A stretch of DNA of 64,000 nt from Chloroflexota bacterium (GTDB lineage Bacteria > Chloroflexota > Anaerolineae > Aggregatilineales > Phototrophicaceae), in the NCBI GenBank assembly GCA_026707225.1, contig JAPOXG010000095.1, forward strand, positions 124,001-188,000, given 5' to 3'. Both the position numbers and the translations under genes were made by a program. The stretch's first letter is position 1, and each line of letters starts with the position of its first letter. Positions 26,436-34,228 of this stretch are shown here, in pieces. Under the pieces are notes generated by a model. It ran no database searches and was not told the DNA's origin. It saw only the letters and a list, made by a program, of their open reading frames with translations.

Positions 26436-27692
26436 TCAGCCGCTCAAGGAAAGCCCGTCCATCTGCTCGAGGACTAGCATTCGGTTGTATTTCGCCAAGC
26501 GCTCAGATTGCGTGATGGAACCCACCTTGATGTAATCCCCTGCCCAGCCGACTGCCAGATCAGCCAGCCAGTCGTCTTCCGTTTCGCCGCTGCGGGCGCT
26601 GACGACAACTTTCCAGCCGGCGTCGCGCGCCAGCCGCAGCGCTGTCAGCGCCTCGGTCAAGGTCCCGATCTGATTGACTTTCAGCAACAGGCTGTTGGCT
26701 GCCTTCAAAGCGATGGCGCGCTGAATGCGAGCGGGATTGGTGCAAAGCAGGTCATCGCCCAGGATCATCATCTTTTGCGCCAACCGCGCGCTTAGCGATT
26801 GCCAGCCTATCCAGTCCGCTTGATCGAGGCCATCTTCCACGCTGATGAGCGGATAGCGCTGCGCCCAGCTGGCGATTGTTTCGGTCATACCCGCAGCATC
26901 CTGCTCGGCGCCATCAAAGTGATAGCTCCCGTCGGTGCAAAACTGCGAGGCGGCGACATCCACGGTCAAGGCGACGTCCAGTCCCGGGCGATAGCCGGCC
27001 GCTTCAATCGCTTCGACAGCGGCATGCAGCATCCTTTCAGAAGATTCGAAAGACGGCGCCAAACCGCCTTCATCCGCCGTCAGCAGGCGCATCTGGTAGC
27101 GATCATAAACAATTTTGCCTGCCGCCCGGAATACATCCGCGGTCACCTCCAGAACTCGGCCGATGGTCGGCGCGGACGGCACGACAATCTGCAGATCTTG
27201 AACAGCGACCTGTCCGCCGGCGTGGGCGCCGCCGCTGAAGAGGTTGACCATCGGTCGCGGCAGACGAGGGCGCAAGCCCGCCATCTGCGCCAGATGGGCG
27301 TAAAGCGGGGCGTTGCGTTGGGAAGCCTGCGCGCGACAGAAGGCCAGCGACGTTCCCAGAATCGCGTTGGCGCCGAGGCGCGCTTTGTTGTACCTGCCAT
27401 CCAGCTCGATGAGGAAGTGGTCCAGGTCCGCCTGCGATTCGAAACGGCGCCCGGCCAGCGCGTCGTTGATCTCGCCATTGATGTTGGCCACTGCCTGGAG
27501 ACAGCCGAGACCGTCATGACGCTGCGCATCGCCATCGCGCAACTCCAAAGCCTCGTTGGCGCCGGTCGACGCGCCCGCTGGCACGGAGGCTTGGCCCCAT
27601 GCGCCATTGGAGAGCTGGCAGATAGCGAGCAGAGTAGGGCGCCCGCGACTGTCAAGAATCTCGACAGCGGACAGGGATCTGATTTCACTCAC
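26436..27692 (-). CDS. Enolase paralogue with altered active site (His to Ala)
   Basis: A 418-residue enolase by overall sequence. It has VPAGASTGANEALELRDGD, DEGGLAPSF (E208), metal ligands D245, E286 and D313, catalytic K338 in LLKVNQIGTLTEAL, and K389 in YIKVGS. Enolases interconvert 2-phosphoglycerate and phosphoenolpyruvate. Two active-site positions differ: the near-invariant SHRSGETED reads SARSGETED (A366 in place of the His), and the Q-E pair after the conserved H157 reads Q165-D166. The catalytic Lys/Glu and the metal site are intact, so it is probably active but on a related substrate. Its start overlaps the upstream kinase by eight bases, implying coupled expression. Confidence 0.9.
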   Translation of the reverse strand: MSEIRSLSAVEILDSRGRPTLLAICQLSNGAWGQASVPAGASTGANEALELRDGDAQRHDGLGCLQAVANINGEINDALAGRRFESQADLDHFLIELDGRYNKARLGANAILGTSLAFCRAQASQRNAPLYAHLAQMAGLRPRLPRPMVNLFSGGAHAGGQVAVQDLQIVVPSAPTIGRVLEVTADVFRAAGKIVYDRYQMRLLTADEGGLAPSFESSERMLHAAVEAIEAAGYRPGLDVALTVDVAASQFCTDGSYHFDGAEQDAAGMTETIASWAQRYPLISVEDGLDQADWIGWQSLSARLAQKMMILGDDLLCTNPARIQRAIALKAANSLLLKVNQIGTLTEALTALRLARDAGWKVVVSARSGETEDDWLADLAVGWAGDYIKVGSITQSERLAKYNRMLVLEQMDGLSLSG

Positions 27693-28719
27693 GAAAATGC
27701 CCCAGTTTTGCGCCGACAGCGTCGATCAAACTCGGTAATTCGTTGATGTCTTTATACATCAACGCAAGCACGATGCACTGCTGGGTTTCCCGCTGGTTTT
27801 CATCGAGGTATTCGAGCGGCGAACGACCGGCGACGCGCGCGAGCAGACAAGCCAGCGTATGCTTGACGGCGAACTGCTGCACCGGCTCGCGCAGTTTTGG
27901 GGAAAGGGCGTGCCAGTATGAATGCCAGTATCGGCGCGCCAGGTCGAGAAAAGCCTCGCGGCGAGCTGGCAAATGATGCGCCTTGCTCAGGAAATGCGTC
28001 AGCGAAAAGCCGATATCAAAGGCGGGATCGCCGAAATGGATGACTTCGAAATCGAGAATGATCAACATGTCGTGATGAATCAGTACATTCTTCGGGCTGT
28101 AATCGCCGTGCACGAGCGCGAGGCGGCGGGCGCGCGTCGCTTCAATCAACTCTGTCAGGAAGGGCGCCGCTCGCGGCACTTGTGTGGCAGTGTATCCGTA
28201 GTAGGGTTCCAGCCGTAACTCTTCGAAGAAACGCCGCTCGGAAAATACATTGGCCAGCTGCGGATGGTCAGCGGCCGCGCTGTGAATCTTGGCCAGCAAG
28301 CTGCCGAAAGATTGGGCCATTCTCGGGTCTGTTCGGCCCTTGAGCAGAACCGTCTTCCAATTCTCATGCGGCTGCGGAATTGCCGACATCGCCAAGATGT
28401 GATGTTTGGGGTCATCAAAGATAAATTCAGGGACATGCCCGGGGATAATCTTGCCCAGCCAGCGCAGACCGGCCGCCTCGCGCCGGATGCGTGCGGGATC
28501 GCTGAACCAGTCGACCTGCACGCGCAGCTTCGCCAGCGCCTGTTTAATCACCCAGTCCGCGTCTGCCTGGCGCCTGACCCAAACCGTGCGATTGGAAACG
28601 CCGCCGCTGAGCGTTTGCAATGCTGGCGATTCCTGCGCGTTGATCAAGCCTCGCGCGCGCAAGTAATGGAGAAGCTGGCCAGGCTCTTCGATATTGAGAG
28701 CCTCTAACTGCGCTGTCAT
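27685..28719 (-). CDS. APH-fold phosphotransferase (aminoglycoside/choline/methylthioribose kinase-like)
   Basis: A 344-residue kinase of the APH superfamily. It has LSGGVSNRTVWV (nucleotide loop, about 38-48), VIKQAL with K59, the Brenner motif LVHGDYSPKNVLIHHD (catalytic D206, N211) and LIILDFEVIHFGDPAFDIG (Mg-binding D223). The DFExIHFGDPAFDIGF phrase resembles small-molecule kinases such as methylthioribose and homoserine-type kinases rather than antibiotic-resistance enzymes. It is translationally coupled to the unusual enolase downstream and lies eight bases downstream of the mandelate racemase-family gene, so all three are probably in one operon. The substrate is unknown. Confidence 0.85.
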   Translation of the reverse strand: MTAQLEALNIEEPGQLLHYLRARGLINAQESPALQTLSGGVSNRTVWVRRQADADWVIKQALAKLRVQVDWFSDPARIRREAAGLRWLGKIIPGHVPEFIFDDPKHHILAMSAIPQPHENWKTVLLKGRTDPRMAQSFGSLLAKIHSAAADHPQLANVFSERRFFEELRLEPYYGYTATQVPRAAPFLTELIEATRARRLALVHGDYSPKNVLIHHDMLIILDFEVIHFGDPAFDIGFSLTHFLSKAHHLPARREAFLDLARRYWHSYWHALSPKLREPVQQFAVKHTLACLLARVAGRSPLEYLDENQRETQQCIVLALMYKDINELPSLIDAVGAKLGHFRE

Positions 28720-28726
28720 CTTGTAT

Positions 28727-29830
28727 CTAGCTGATATCTATGACTGGCTCGCCCAGCACATCCCATTTCGGCTCGACGCCCAAACCTGGCGCCGTCGAAG
28801 CAGCCATGCGTCCCTGGGTTCGCTGCGGCGCGCCCTCCGCGGTGCTGACGGTGACGTAGCTATTGAAGTCGGTGGCGGTGAACAGGAACTCGCTAGGCGT
28901 GCTGTGCGCCAGATGGGCGATCGCCGCTGTCGTGATGTCGCCGCCCCAGCTGTCTTCGATCGTCATCGCCACACCCATCTCCAGGCAGAGATCGCGCGCC
29001 AAGCTGGCTTGGGTCAGCCCGCCGAACTTGCTGATCTTGATATTGACCACATCCATCGCCTGGTCGGCATGGCCTCGCAGGAGCATGTCAATCCCATCCA
29101 CATTCTCATCCAGTACGAATGGATGCGCGCAGCGGCGGCGAATCGAGAGGCACTCATCATAAGTGAGGCAGGGCTGCTCGATATAGACATCGACATCTTC
29201 GACGCCGCGAACGACGCGCGCCGCTTCGTGCATCAGCCAGCCGGTGTTGGCATCGGCGATGAGCTTGTCGCTCGGCTCCAGCAAATCAGCGACTTGACGG
29301 ATTCGTTCAATGTCTTCTTCGGGATTGGCGCCGACCTTGAGCTGAAAGCGCCGGTAGCCCTCGGCGCGATAGCCGGCCACATTCTCCGCCATTGCTTCGG
29401 GACTGCCCTGCGAGATGGCGCGATAGAGCACGAAGTCCTCGCCGTAACGCCCGCCGAGCAGTGTGCAGACCGGCTGGCCGGTCACTTTTCCCAGGATGTC
29501 CCAGCAGGCGACATCAATACCCGTCTTGACGTAGGGATGTCCCTTAAGCGCCGCTTCCATGCGCCGATTGAGTGGGCTCAGCTGAGTCGGATCCCAGCCG
29601 ATTAGATGCGGCGCCAGCTCTCTGAGGCCCGCGCGGACTCCATCGGCATAGGCGGGCAGATAAAAGGGTCCCAGCGGGCAGACTTCGCCATAGCCCGAAA
29701 TCCCGCTGTCCGCATCGACGCGGACAATCGTGCTATCGAAGACTTCGACGGATTTCCCGCCCGACCACTTGTAGCTGCCTTCGTGCAGCGGCAGGTCGAC
29801 TTGGTAAGCGGCGATACGTTCGATTTTCAT
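28727..29830 (-). CDS. Enolase-superfamily dehydratase/epimerase, most like cis-3-hydroxy-L-proline dehydratase
   Basis: A 367-residue mandelate racemase/muconate cycloisomerase family member. Metal ligands are D193 (LIADANTGW), E219 (YIEQPC) and the D241/E242 position (VLDENVDG). The catalytic lysines are K165 (RRFQLKVGA) and K265 ([10 protein letters not shown]). [24 protein letters not shown] near 292-315 is very close to what I remember of cis-3-hydroxy-L-proline dehydratases, which form a cyclic imine from hydroxyproline; 4-hydroxyproline betaine epimerases are the next nearest. It heads the kinase/enolase operon on the minus strand. The exact substrate needs assay. Confidence 0.85.
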   Translation of the reverse strand: MKIERIAAYQVDLPLHEGSYKWSGGKSVEVFDSTIVRVDADSGISGYGEVCPLGPFYLPAYADGVRAGLRELAPHLIGWDPTQLSPLNRRMEAALKGHPYVKTGIDVACWDILGKVTGQPVCTLLGGRYGEDFVLYRAISQGSPEAMAENVAGYRAEGYRRFQLKVGANPEEDIERIRQVADLLEPSDKLIADANTGWLMHEAARVVRGVEDVDVYIEQPCLTYDECLSIRRRCAHPFVLDENVDGIDMLLRGHADQAMDVVNIKISKFGGLTQASLARDLCLEMGVAMTIEDSWGGDITTAAIAHLAHSTPSEFLFTATDFNSYVTVSTAEGAPQRTQGRMAASTAPGLGVEPKWDVLGEPVIDIS

Positions 29831-29868
29831 CTTCTGTCAATCTCCCCGCCAATTGCAATGTGGACCGG

Positions 29869-30645
29869 CTACCCGGCGTAGCGGGCAGAAATGCCGCCGT
29901 CGATCACGATTTCGGCGCCTGTGATGTAGCCCGCTTCGTCGCTCGCCAGAAAGGCGACCAGCGCGCCGATATCTCTAGGCTCGCCGATACGCTTCACCGG
30001 ATGCAGATCTTTGACTCTTTGTTCCTCGGCCACCGGGTCATCAGCCGCTTCAAGAAAATCGATCGCCGGCTGCGTACGCACCCAGCCAGGGCTGACCGCG
30101 ACCGCGCGAATGTTGTGATGCCCCCAGTCCAGCGCGATGCTGCGCGTCAGACCCAAGATGCCCGATTTGGCGACATTGTAGGGAAAGAAGTTATTGGCGG
30201 TCATGGTCGCGTGTACGCTGGCGATATTCACGATGACGCCCGCATGTTGTTCCGCCATGATCGGTAGGGCATGCTTGGCACAGAGCCAGGCGCCGCGGAG
30301 GTTCAGGCTCATGGACTTCTCCCATTCGTCCACGCTCATTTGCGAGGCGTCGTAATGTTGATTCTGTCCGGCGTTGTTGACGAGAATGTCCAGCCTGCCG
30401 AATCGTTCCATATGCGCGGCGATGCCCTCCTTGATGTCGTCTTCCACGCGAATATCAACGCGGAAGAACAGCGCCTCATGACCCGTTAGGCGAAGCTCCT
30501 CTGCCGCCGCCCGCCCGGTGGACTCATTAATCTCAGCGATCGTCACGCTCGCGCCATTCGCCGCCAATTGCTCGGCGATGCCGCGGCCAATGCCACCCCC
30601 GGCGCCGGTGACGAAGGCTGACTTGCCTTTCAGACGTTCACCCAT
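29869..30645 (-). CDS. Short-chain dehydrogenase/reductase
   Basis: A 258-residue classical SDR: TGAGGGIGRGIAE near 14-26, acidic AEINES after strand 2, NNAGQNQHY near 92, Ser in NIASVHAT, YNVAKSG (Tyr and Lys near 157-161) and the PGWVRT segment. The C-terminal DEAGYITGAEIVIDGGISARYAG is usual for FabG-like enzymes. It is on the same strand as the dehydratase, with a 38-base gap, so probably co-transcribed. It likely oxidises a polyol, sugar or hydroxy acid, but the substrate is unknown. Confidence 0.92.
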   Translation of the reverse strand: MGERLKGKSAFVTGAGGGIGRGIAEQLAANGASVTIAEINESTGRAAAEELRLTGHEALFFRVDIRVEDDIKEGIAAHMERFGRLDILVNNAGQNQHYDASQMSVDEWEKSMSLNLRGAWLCAKHALPIMAEQHAGVIVNIASVHATMTANNFFPYNVAKSGILGLTRSIALDWGHHNIRAVAVSPGWVRTQPAIDFLEAADDPVAEEQRVKDLHPVKRIGEPRDIGALVAFLASDEAGYITGAEIVIDGGISARYAG

Positions 30646-30744
30646 CAGGTCTCTCGCGATTCAGAATGCGCTTCTTAATGGCTATGACGATAAATCGGCG
30701 CTTAGCCTTTGTCAACGATTGCGTGGGATTCGCGAACCTCAACT

Positions 30745-30773
30745 TTGACAAATTCATGGCGCAATGGTACAAA
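30745..30773 (+). promoter_or_regulatory. Promoter of the sugar ABC transporter operon
   Basis: Perfect TTGACA at 30745-30750, a 17-base spacer and TACAAA at 30768-30773 precede the binding-protein gene. A strong AAGGAG ribosome site follows at about 30820. Confidence 0.7.
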
Positions 30774-30832
30774 CCGTCAGGGTATCGTTACCCGCTTCTC
30801 GAATCTAATGAGCTGTTTAGAAGGAGTTTGTA

Positions 30833-32146
30833 ATGCAAACGAAGTTAGTTAGTCGCATATTGCTTGTTCTAATGATCTTGCATTTGGTCGGCGCGCTGCC
30901 GCTCACCGCGCAAGATGAGGGAGAAGTGCAAGAGCTGGGCACGGGCGAAATTGAAGTCAACTTTTGGAGCGGCTTGGGCGGACCCGACGGCCAATCCTTG
31001 ACCGACCTGGTAACACGCTTCGTTGAAGAGAATCCGGAAGTCACCATCAATTATCAGATCCTGGGATGGGGTACCTTCTTTGACAAGCTCTCGGCAGCGA
31101 TCGTCGCCGGCAGCGGCGGCCCGGATATCATGACCCTCTGGCATTCAGTCGTGCCGCAATATGCCCTCACCGGGCACATCATGCCCGTTGCTGAACAGAT
31201 GTTTAACCTCGGCATGCTGGACAAGGATGACTTCAGCCCGGCGCTGCTGGACTCGGTCTCCTTCGACGGCGAGACTTATCCGGTGCCCTTCGACAATTAT
31301 GGCTCGGGTCTGTACGTGAACACCCACCTGCTGGAACGCGCCGGTATCTCCTTCGATGATCCGCCGGAGAATGGCGAAGAATTTATCGAGTATGTGCGCC
31401 GATTGACCTGGGACGAGAATGGCAATACACCCAATGACGATGATTTTGACGCCGAAAACATCGCCGTTTGGCCGCTTTCCATCGGCTGGAATCGCGTCAC
31501 GGTTACGCCGGCGCTGTATCAGTGGGGTACGGACGTCGTGACTCCCGCGCCCAATGCCGAGGTGCTGGTCGACAGCGAGGAAGCCAAAGCGGCGGTTCAG
31601 TACATCCATGATTTGGTTTTTGAACATCACGTGCTGCCCGGCGTCAACTGGAGTGGCGAGCTTATGCTGAATGACGGCTTGTCGATGTATCTTGACGGCG
31701 CCTGGGTTTACAACTTCTACAACACCAACATGGAAGACGGCCAAATCGCCTTCTGGCCTTACCCGCGCCTGGGTCCCGAACGCGGCTCCACCATCATGTG
31801 GTCGCATACGCTGGCGGTCACTTCCAATATTGAGCCGGATGTGCTTGACGCCACGATGCGCCTGATCCAGTTCTTGTCCGATAATTCCAGAGAGCACAGC
31901 ATCAAGACCGGCATGCCCTCCGCCCGGCTGTCGCTGCGCGACGCGGAACTGGCTGATTTGATCTGGACCTTCGAAACCTTGACGACGCAGATGGCGGCCG
32001 AGGGCGTTCCCGAGTACCAGTCCGAGCGCTTCACCGAGGTCGAGAATATCATGGCGGCTGCCTACTCCTCCATCTTCACCGGGCAGCAGACGGTGGAAGA
32101 GGGGCTGGACGACGCCGCCCAGCGCATCCGGCGGGCGCTGCGATAA
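30833..32146 (+). CDS. Extracellular solute-binding protein, family 1 (sugar ABC transporter)
   Basis: A 437-residue secreted protein. The signal peptide spans about residues 1-26 (VSRILLVLMILHLVGALPLTA), with cleavage before QDEGEV and no lipobox. The mature part has the family 1 pattern: IEVNFWSGLGGPDGQSLTDLVTRFVEENPEV, GSGGPDIMTLWHSVVPQYA, YPVPFDNYGSGLYVN and MYLDGAWVYNF. It binds an oligosaccharide or sugar-like ligand and hands it to the two permeases at 32431 and 33349. AAGGAG precedes the ATG. No ATPase gene is in the cluster, so a shared MsmX-type ATPase elsewhere is expected. Confidence 0.94.
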   Translation: MQTKLVSRILLVLMILHLVGALPLTAQDEGEVQELGTGEIEVNFWSGLGGPDGQSLTDLVTRFVEENPEVTINYQILGWGTFFDKLSAAIVAGSGGPDIMTLWHSVVPQYALTGHIMPVAEQMFNLGMLDKDDFSPALLDSVSFDGETYPVPFDNYGSGLYVNTHLLERAGISFDDPPENGEEFIEYVRRLTWDENGNTPNDDDFDAENIAVWPLSIGWNRVTVTPALYQWGTDVVTPAPNAEVLVDSEEAKAAVQYIHDLVFEHHVLPGVNWSGELMLNDGLSMYLDGAWVYNFYNTNMEDGQIAFWPYPRLGPERGSTIMWSHTLAVTSNIEPDVLDATMRLIQFLSDNSREHSIKTGMPSARLSLRDAELADLIWTFETLTTQMAAEGVPEYQSERFTEVENIMAAAYSSIFTGQQTVEEGLDDAAQRIRRALR

Positions 32147-32159
32147 ACAGTATGTGTAG

Positions 32160-32179
32160 GGGCTTGCCTTGGCAAGCCC
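32160..32179. repeat. Perfect 9-bp palindrome, terminator-like, between binding protein and permease
   Basis: GGGCTTGCC and GGCAAGCCC face each other around a TT spacer 13 bases after the binding-protein stop. There is no T tract. Such a hairpin could stabilise the binding-protein mRNA or partly end transcription, giving more binding protein than permease. Confidence 0.7.
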
Positions 32180-32243
32180 TCGTATTCCTGCGACGCGCAG
32201 ACGAAGTGTAGCTGGCTCGCCCCTGTTTACGTTGCGGGCAGCC

Positions 32244-32330
32244 AACCCCACCCCCGGCCCCCTCCCCGAAGCATCAGGGTCGCGTAGGTCGCGTAGACAC
32301 AGACCGCCGACACTGACCTTCGGAGGGGGA
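32244..32330. repeat. GC-rich interspersed repeat-like element with imperfect hairpin
   Basis: The stretch holds AACCCCACCCCCGGCC followed by CCCCTCCCCGAAG, which can pair with CTTCGGAGGGGG at 32319-32329. Inside is a tandem 9-bp repeat (GTCGCGTAG at 32279 and 32288). The first 25 bases are nearly the reverse complement of the element at 55264-55286. I read both as copies of one family. Confidence 0.55.
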
Positions 32331-32430
32331 GCGAATCATGCCGGGGTGCAAGGAATTTTGCCTGGGTGGCGGCTTTATCGCGCGTGTGTCTACGCACGTT
32401 TAGCTAAACTGAAGACTTTCAAGTTTGAGC

Positions 32431-33339
32431 ATGAAACGCCAAGCAGCCAATACTAGCTGGACGCTGACCAATAAACGGCGCGAGGCGATTGCGGCGTATC
32501 TCTTCCTGGCGCCGTATCTGTTCTTCTTTTTGGTGTTCCTGGCGGGGCCCGTCATCTCCGCCTTCGTCACCGCCTTCGTCGAGTGGGAGCTGCTGCGCGG
32601 GACCTATCGCTTCATCGGCTTGGAAAACTTCCAACTGATAATGGAAGACGATCTGTTCTGGATCGCCTTGGGAAATTCGCTCTACTTCGCCATTATGACG
32701 ACGGTTGGCAATGTGATTGTCGCCTTGTCCGCGGCGCTGGCGCTGAAGAGCATCCGCCTGGGTCATACGCTTTTCCGCGTGGTCATGTACGCGCCGGTTG
32801 TGCTTTCCATCTCGGTCATCGGGATCATTTTCAGTCGTTTGCTCGCGCCTTTCGGCTTGCTGAACGCGGGCTTGGAGCTGTTCGGGCATAATGGATTCGA
32901 TTACCTGGCTGACCCCAGTCTGGTTCTGCCATCGCTCTCGCTGACTACAATTTGGTGGGGCTTCGGCTTCCCCATGTTGATCTTTCTGGCAGCGCTCTAC
33001 GCCGTGCCGGAAACGCTTTACGAAGCGGCGCGGATCGATGGGGCCGGGCGCCGGCAAATCTTGTGGCAGGTAACGCTGCCTCTCATTCGGCCCGCTCTTC
33101 TTTTCATCATCGTCACCCAGTTCATCGCTCATATTCAAGTCTTCGGTCAGCCTTATATCATGACCAACGGCGGCGGTCCCGGCTATTCGTCTTATACCAT
33201 CGTCCTGCATATCTATCGCAACGCCTTCAGTTACTATCACATGGGTTACGCGGGCGCGATGGCGCTTTCGCTCGGCGTCGTGATGTTCATTTTCGCCCTG
33301 GTTCAATTTCGTCTTTTGGGGCGCTACACGGAGTATTAG
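32431..33339 (+). CDS. Sugar ABC transporter permease (MalF/UgpA type)
   Basis: A 302-residue integral membrane protein with six helices, the first near 22-48. The binding-protein-dependent permease motif is EAARIDGAGRRQILWQVTLPLIRP near 185-208, the site that touches the ATPase. ATG 32431 is used instead of a TTG two codons earlier. It pairs with the MalG-type permease nine bases downstream. The 284-base gap before it carries a palindrome and a repeat element. Confidence 0.94.
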   Translation: MKRQAANTSWTLTNKRREAIAAYLFLAPYLFFFLVFLAGPVISAFVTAFVEWELLRGTYRFIGLENFQLIMEDDLFWIALGNSLYFAIMTTVGNVIVALSAALALKSIRLGHTLFRVVMYAPVVLSISVIGIIFSRLLAPFGLLNAGLELFGHNGFDYLADPSLVLPSLSLTTIWWGFGFPMLIFLAALYAVPETLYEAARIDGAGRRQILWQVTLPLIRPALLFIIVTQFIAHIQVFGQPYIMTNGGGPGYSSYTIVLHIYRNAFSYYHMGYAGAMALSLGVVMFIFALVQFRLLGRYTEY

Positions 33340-33348
33340 GCATTCGCC

Positions 33349-34215
33349 ATGCATAGCGACTCGCGCAACGTCTTGAAGAAGCGCCTGAGCAAAGCGGGAA
33401 CCTACGTTTTCCTGACCCTTTTGCTGCTTGTTGTGCTCTTCCCCACAGTCTGGGTCGTGGGGCAATCCTTCATGCACGAGGAACGGATCCTCAAATGGCC
33501 GATTGAGATTATACCGTCCGAGCCAACGCTCGACAATTACATCGAGATTTTCACCACCAAGCTGTCTCGGCAAGAGCTGTCCTTATTCCGTTGGCTATTC
33601 AACAGCTTTTATGTGACGACCTTGAGTACGATCGGCGTCTTGCTGGTTACGTCAATGGCGGGATACGCTTTCGCCCGGCTGCGCTTCCCGGGCAAGCAGC
33701 TGCTCTTCTTCGGTTTGGGCGCATCTTTCCTTGTTCCTGGCGTCATGCTGCTGATTCCCAGCTTTATGCTCATGCGCGCCCTGGGCTGGATTGACACGCA
33801 CCATGCGCTGATATGGCCGCCGCTGGCCGGCTTCTTCGGCGTTTTCTTTATGCGCCAGTTCTTCCTCGCCATCCCAAGCGAGCTGGCGGAAGCGGCTGTC
33901 ATCGATGGCGCGTCGGCTTTCGGCATCTACTGGCGCGTCTTCCTGCCGCTCTCGCGCCCGGCGGTGGCGACGCTGGGCATCTTCACCTTCCTCTTCATCT
34001 GGAACGATTTCACCTGGCCCCTGGTTGTGCTCAATTCTGATGAAATGCGCACGCTGCCGGTCGGGTTGGTAGTATTCTTGGGCGAATACTGGTCTTACCA
34101 GGGCATCGTCATGGCGGGCGCGGTGGTGAGCTCGGCGCCGGTGCTGGTGGTCTATATCGTCTTCCAGCGGCAGATCACGCGGGCGGTCATGGCGACCGGG
34201 TTCGGGGGGCGGTAG
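33349..34215 (+). CDS. Sugar ABC transporter permease (MalG/UgpE type)
   Basis: A 288-residue six-helix permease. The ATPase-contact loop is EAAVIDGASAFGIYWRVFLPLSRPAV near 180-205. A short basic cytosolic N-terminus precedes helix 1 (TYVFLTLLLLVVLFPTVWVV). It forms a heterodimer with the upstream permease and receives substrate from the family 1 binding protein. No ATPase follows; the next gene is an unrelated, AT-richer gene on the other strand. Confidence 0.94.
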   Translation: MHSDSRNVLKKRLSKAGTYVFLTLLLLVVLFPTVWVVGQSFMHEERILKWPIEIIPSEPTLDNYIEIFTTKLSRQELSLFRWLFNSFYVTTLSTIGVLLVTSMAGYAFARLRFPGKQLLFFGLGASFLVPGVMLLIPSFMLMRALGWIDTHHALIWPPLAGFFGVFFMRQFFLAIPSELAEAAVIDGASAFGIYWRVFLPLSRPAVATLGIFTFLFIWNDFTWPLVVLNSDEMRTLPVGLVVFLGEYWSYQGIVMAGAVVSSAPVLVVYIVFQRQITRAVMATGFGGR

Positions 34216-34228
34216 GTAGCAGGTCGTC

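Noticed and set aside
26799..27746. A 315-residue plus-strand frame opposite the enolase-like gene
   Set aside because: Antisense shadow; no domain, no ribosome site, and the minus-strand gene is certain.
27685..28719. Methylthioribose kinase with a methionine-salvage enolase
   Set aside because: The pair resembles the idea, but salvage enolases are RuBisCO-like or HAD-type, not phosphopyruvate hydratase homologues, and no mtnA/B/D gene is near.
32419..33573. A 384-residue minus-strand frame opposite both ABC permeases
   Set aside because: Charged, low-hydrophobicity shadow of GC-rich third codon positions; the plus-strand permeases are unmistakable.
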